DNA of 59,801 bases, from the NCBI RefSeq assembly GCF_000374545.1, contig NZ_KB894602.1, positions 1-59,801 on the forward strand. The letters are read 5' to 3'. The notes under the pieces are model-generated. The model was given only the letters and a program-made list of their open reading frames with translations. It had not been told where the DNA came from and did not search any database. Origin of the DNA: Anaeromusa acidaminophila DSM 3853 (GTDB lineage: Bacteria; Bacillota; Negativicutes; Anaeromusales; Anaeromusaceae). Made by a program: the position numbers and the translations under genes. Below, in pieces: positions 59,531-59,801 of the stretch (position 1 is its first letter; every line of letters starts with the position of its first letter).

Positions 59531-59801
59531 TGCGGACAAAAAGTTGGACTCGGGTGGCATTCTGAAAGGGGCAAGAAAAATGTATTCAGAAGGCCAGAAA
59601 AAACGAGCGCTAACACTGTATGACCAATGCAAATCCGTGACTAAAGTTATTCAGTGCTTGGGGTTTCCAACAAGGAAGGCATTATATAACTGGATAGCAG
59701 AAAGAGATTTGCCACCCAGAATAAAAGCTTCAAGGAGGCAATGGAATAACAAACCGGATCACCCTAGACATCCACCAGTGGATCTTAAGTTAGCAACAAT
59801 T
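59531..59801 (+). mobile_element. IS3-family insertion sequence, left part (cut by window end)
   Basis: The likely left inverted repeat starts at 59531 (TGCGGACAAAAAGTTGGACT), the form seen at ends of IS3/IS150-like elements. About 50 bases later the orfA frame begins. The element continues past the window. It interrupts the cupin gene on the other strand. Confidence 0.8.
59580..59801 (+). CDS. IS3-family transposase OrfA (partial)
   Basis: The frame is open from ATG 59580 to the window end (74 codons, no stop). It encodes MYSEGQKKRALTLYDQCKS, VTKVIQCLGFPTRKALYNWI and a basic region. This is the helix-turn-helix and leucine-zipper-like start of an IS3-family OrfA, which binds the element ends and is normally joined to OrfB by a -1 frameshift. 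Confidence 0.85.
   Translation, partial: MYSEGQKKRALTLYDQCKSVTKVIQCLGFPTRKALYNWIAERDLPPRIKASRRQWNNKPDHPRHPPVDLKLATI

Noticed and set aside
1-59801. tRNA genes
   Set aside because: No cloverleaf-compatible T-loop with a matching acceptor stem was found; TTCAATCC-like strings belong to the pyrimidine-rich repeats.

Overview
The window reads as chromosomal DNA of an anaerobic, motile, amino-acid and citrate using member of the Firmicutes. My best guess is a diderm Negativicute of the Sporomusa/Anaeromusa type. This is inference from gene content: a citrate lyase operon, futalosine-type menaquinone synthesis (MqnE), diaminopropionate ammonia-lyase, sigma-54, PdxST, bacteriohemerythrin, strong AGGAGG ribosome binding sites with frequent TTG/GTG starts, and many diguanylate cyclases. 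No 16S rRNA is present to confirm it.

Layout. 1-1143: the tail of an rRNA operon (5S rRNA plus terminator), then about 900 bases of non-coding repeats, some resembling the 3' end of the 5S gene. 1144-7689: citrate fermentation locus (DASS-type carrier, citD, citE, citF, then a CitA/CitB-type two-component system). 7770-16735: small metabolic and regulatory genes (EamA exporter, YfbR-like nucleotidase, two metallo-beta-lactamase-fold proteins, Lrp, a divergent HxlR/LUD-nitroreductase unit, cupin, a degenerate threonine-dehydratase-like protein, mqnE). They are separated by spacers carrying a pyrimidine-rich repeat family. 16789-24653: a large membrane protein, a class A PBP with a lipobox-like N-terminus, a TPR protein, a Rossmann protein and pdxST. 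24859-35850: signalling genes (three diguanylate cyclases, hemerythrin, MarR) mixed with a hexokinase of the eukaryotic sequence family, a quinone reductase and a secreted gluzincin-type peptidase. 36038-40284: a four-gene run thiM-sixA-CYTH/CHAD-rpoN. 41154-46923: a compact chemosensory operon (MCP, hybrid CheA with two CheW domains and a receiver, REC-GGDEF). 47067-57146: catabolic and transport genes (2-hydroxyacid dehydrogenase, diaminopropionate ammonia-lyase, DUF190/CrcB, enoyl-CoA hydratase, radical SAM, polysaccharide deacetylase, dicarboxylate/amino acid symporter, M20 amidohydrolase). 57147-59801: another diguanylate cyclase, then a cupin gene cut by an IS3-family element that runs off the window.

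How it fits together. Five GGDEF proteins lie in about 35 kb with no EAL or HD-GYP protein in the window. They appear to read different inputs: membrane, phosphorelay, periplasmic substrate-binding-like domains, chemoreceptor/CheA, and Cache/GAF. The most system-like unit is the MCP-CheA-DGC operon. Its receptor carries residues matching the amino-acid-binding dCache motif, the kinase has its own CheW modules and receiver, and the output is predicted to be c-di-GMP. No CheR, CheB, free CheW or CheY gene is beside it.
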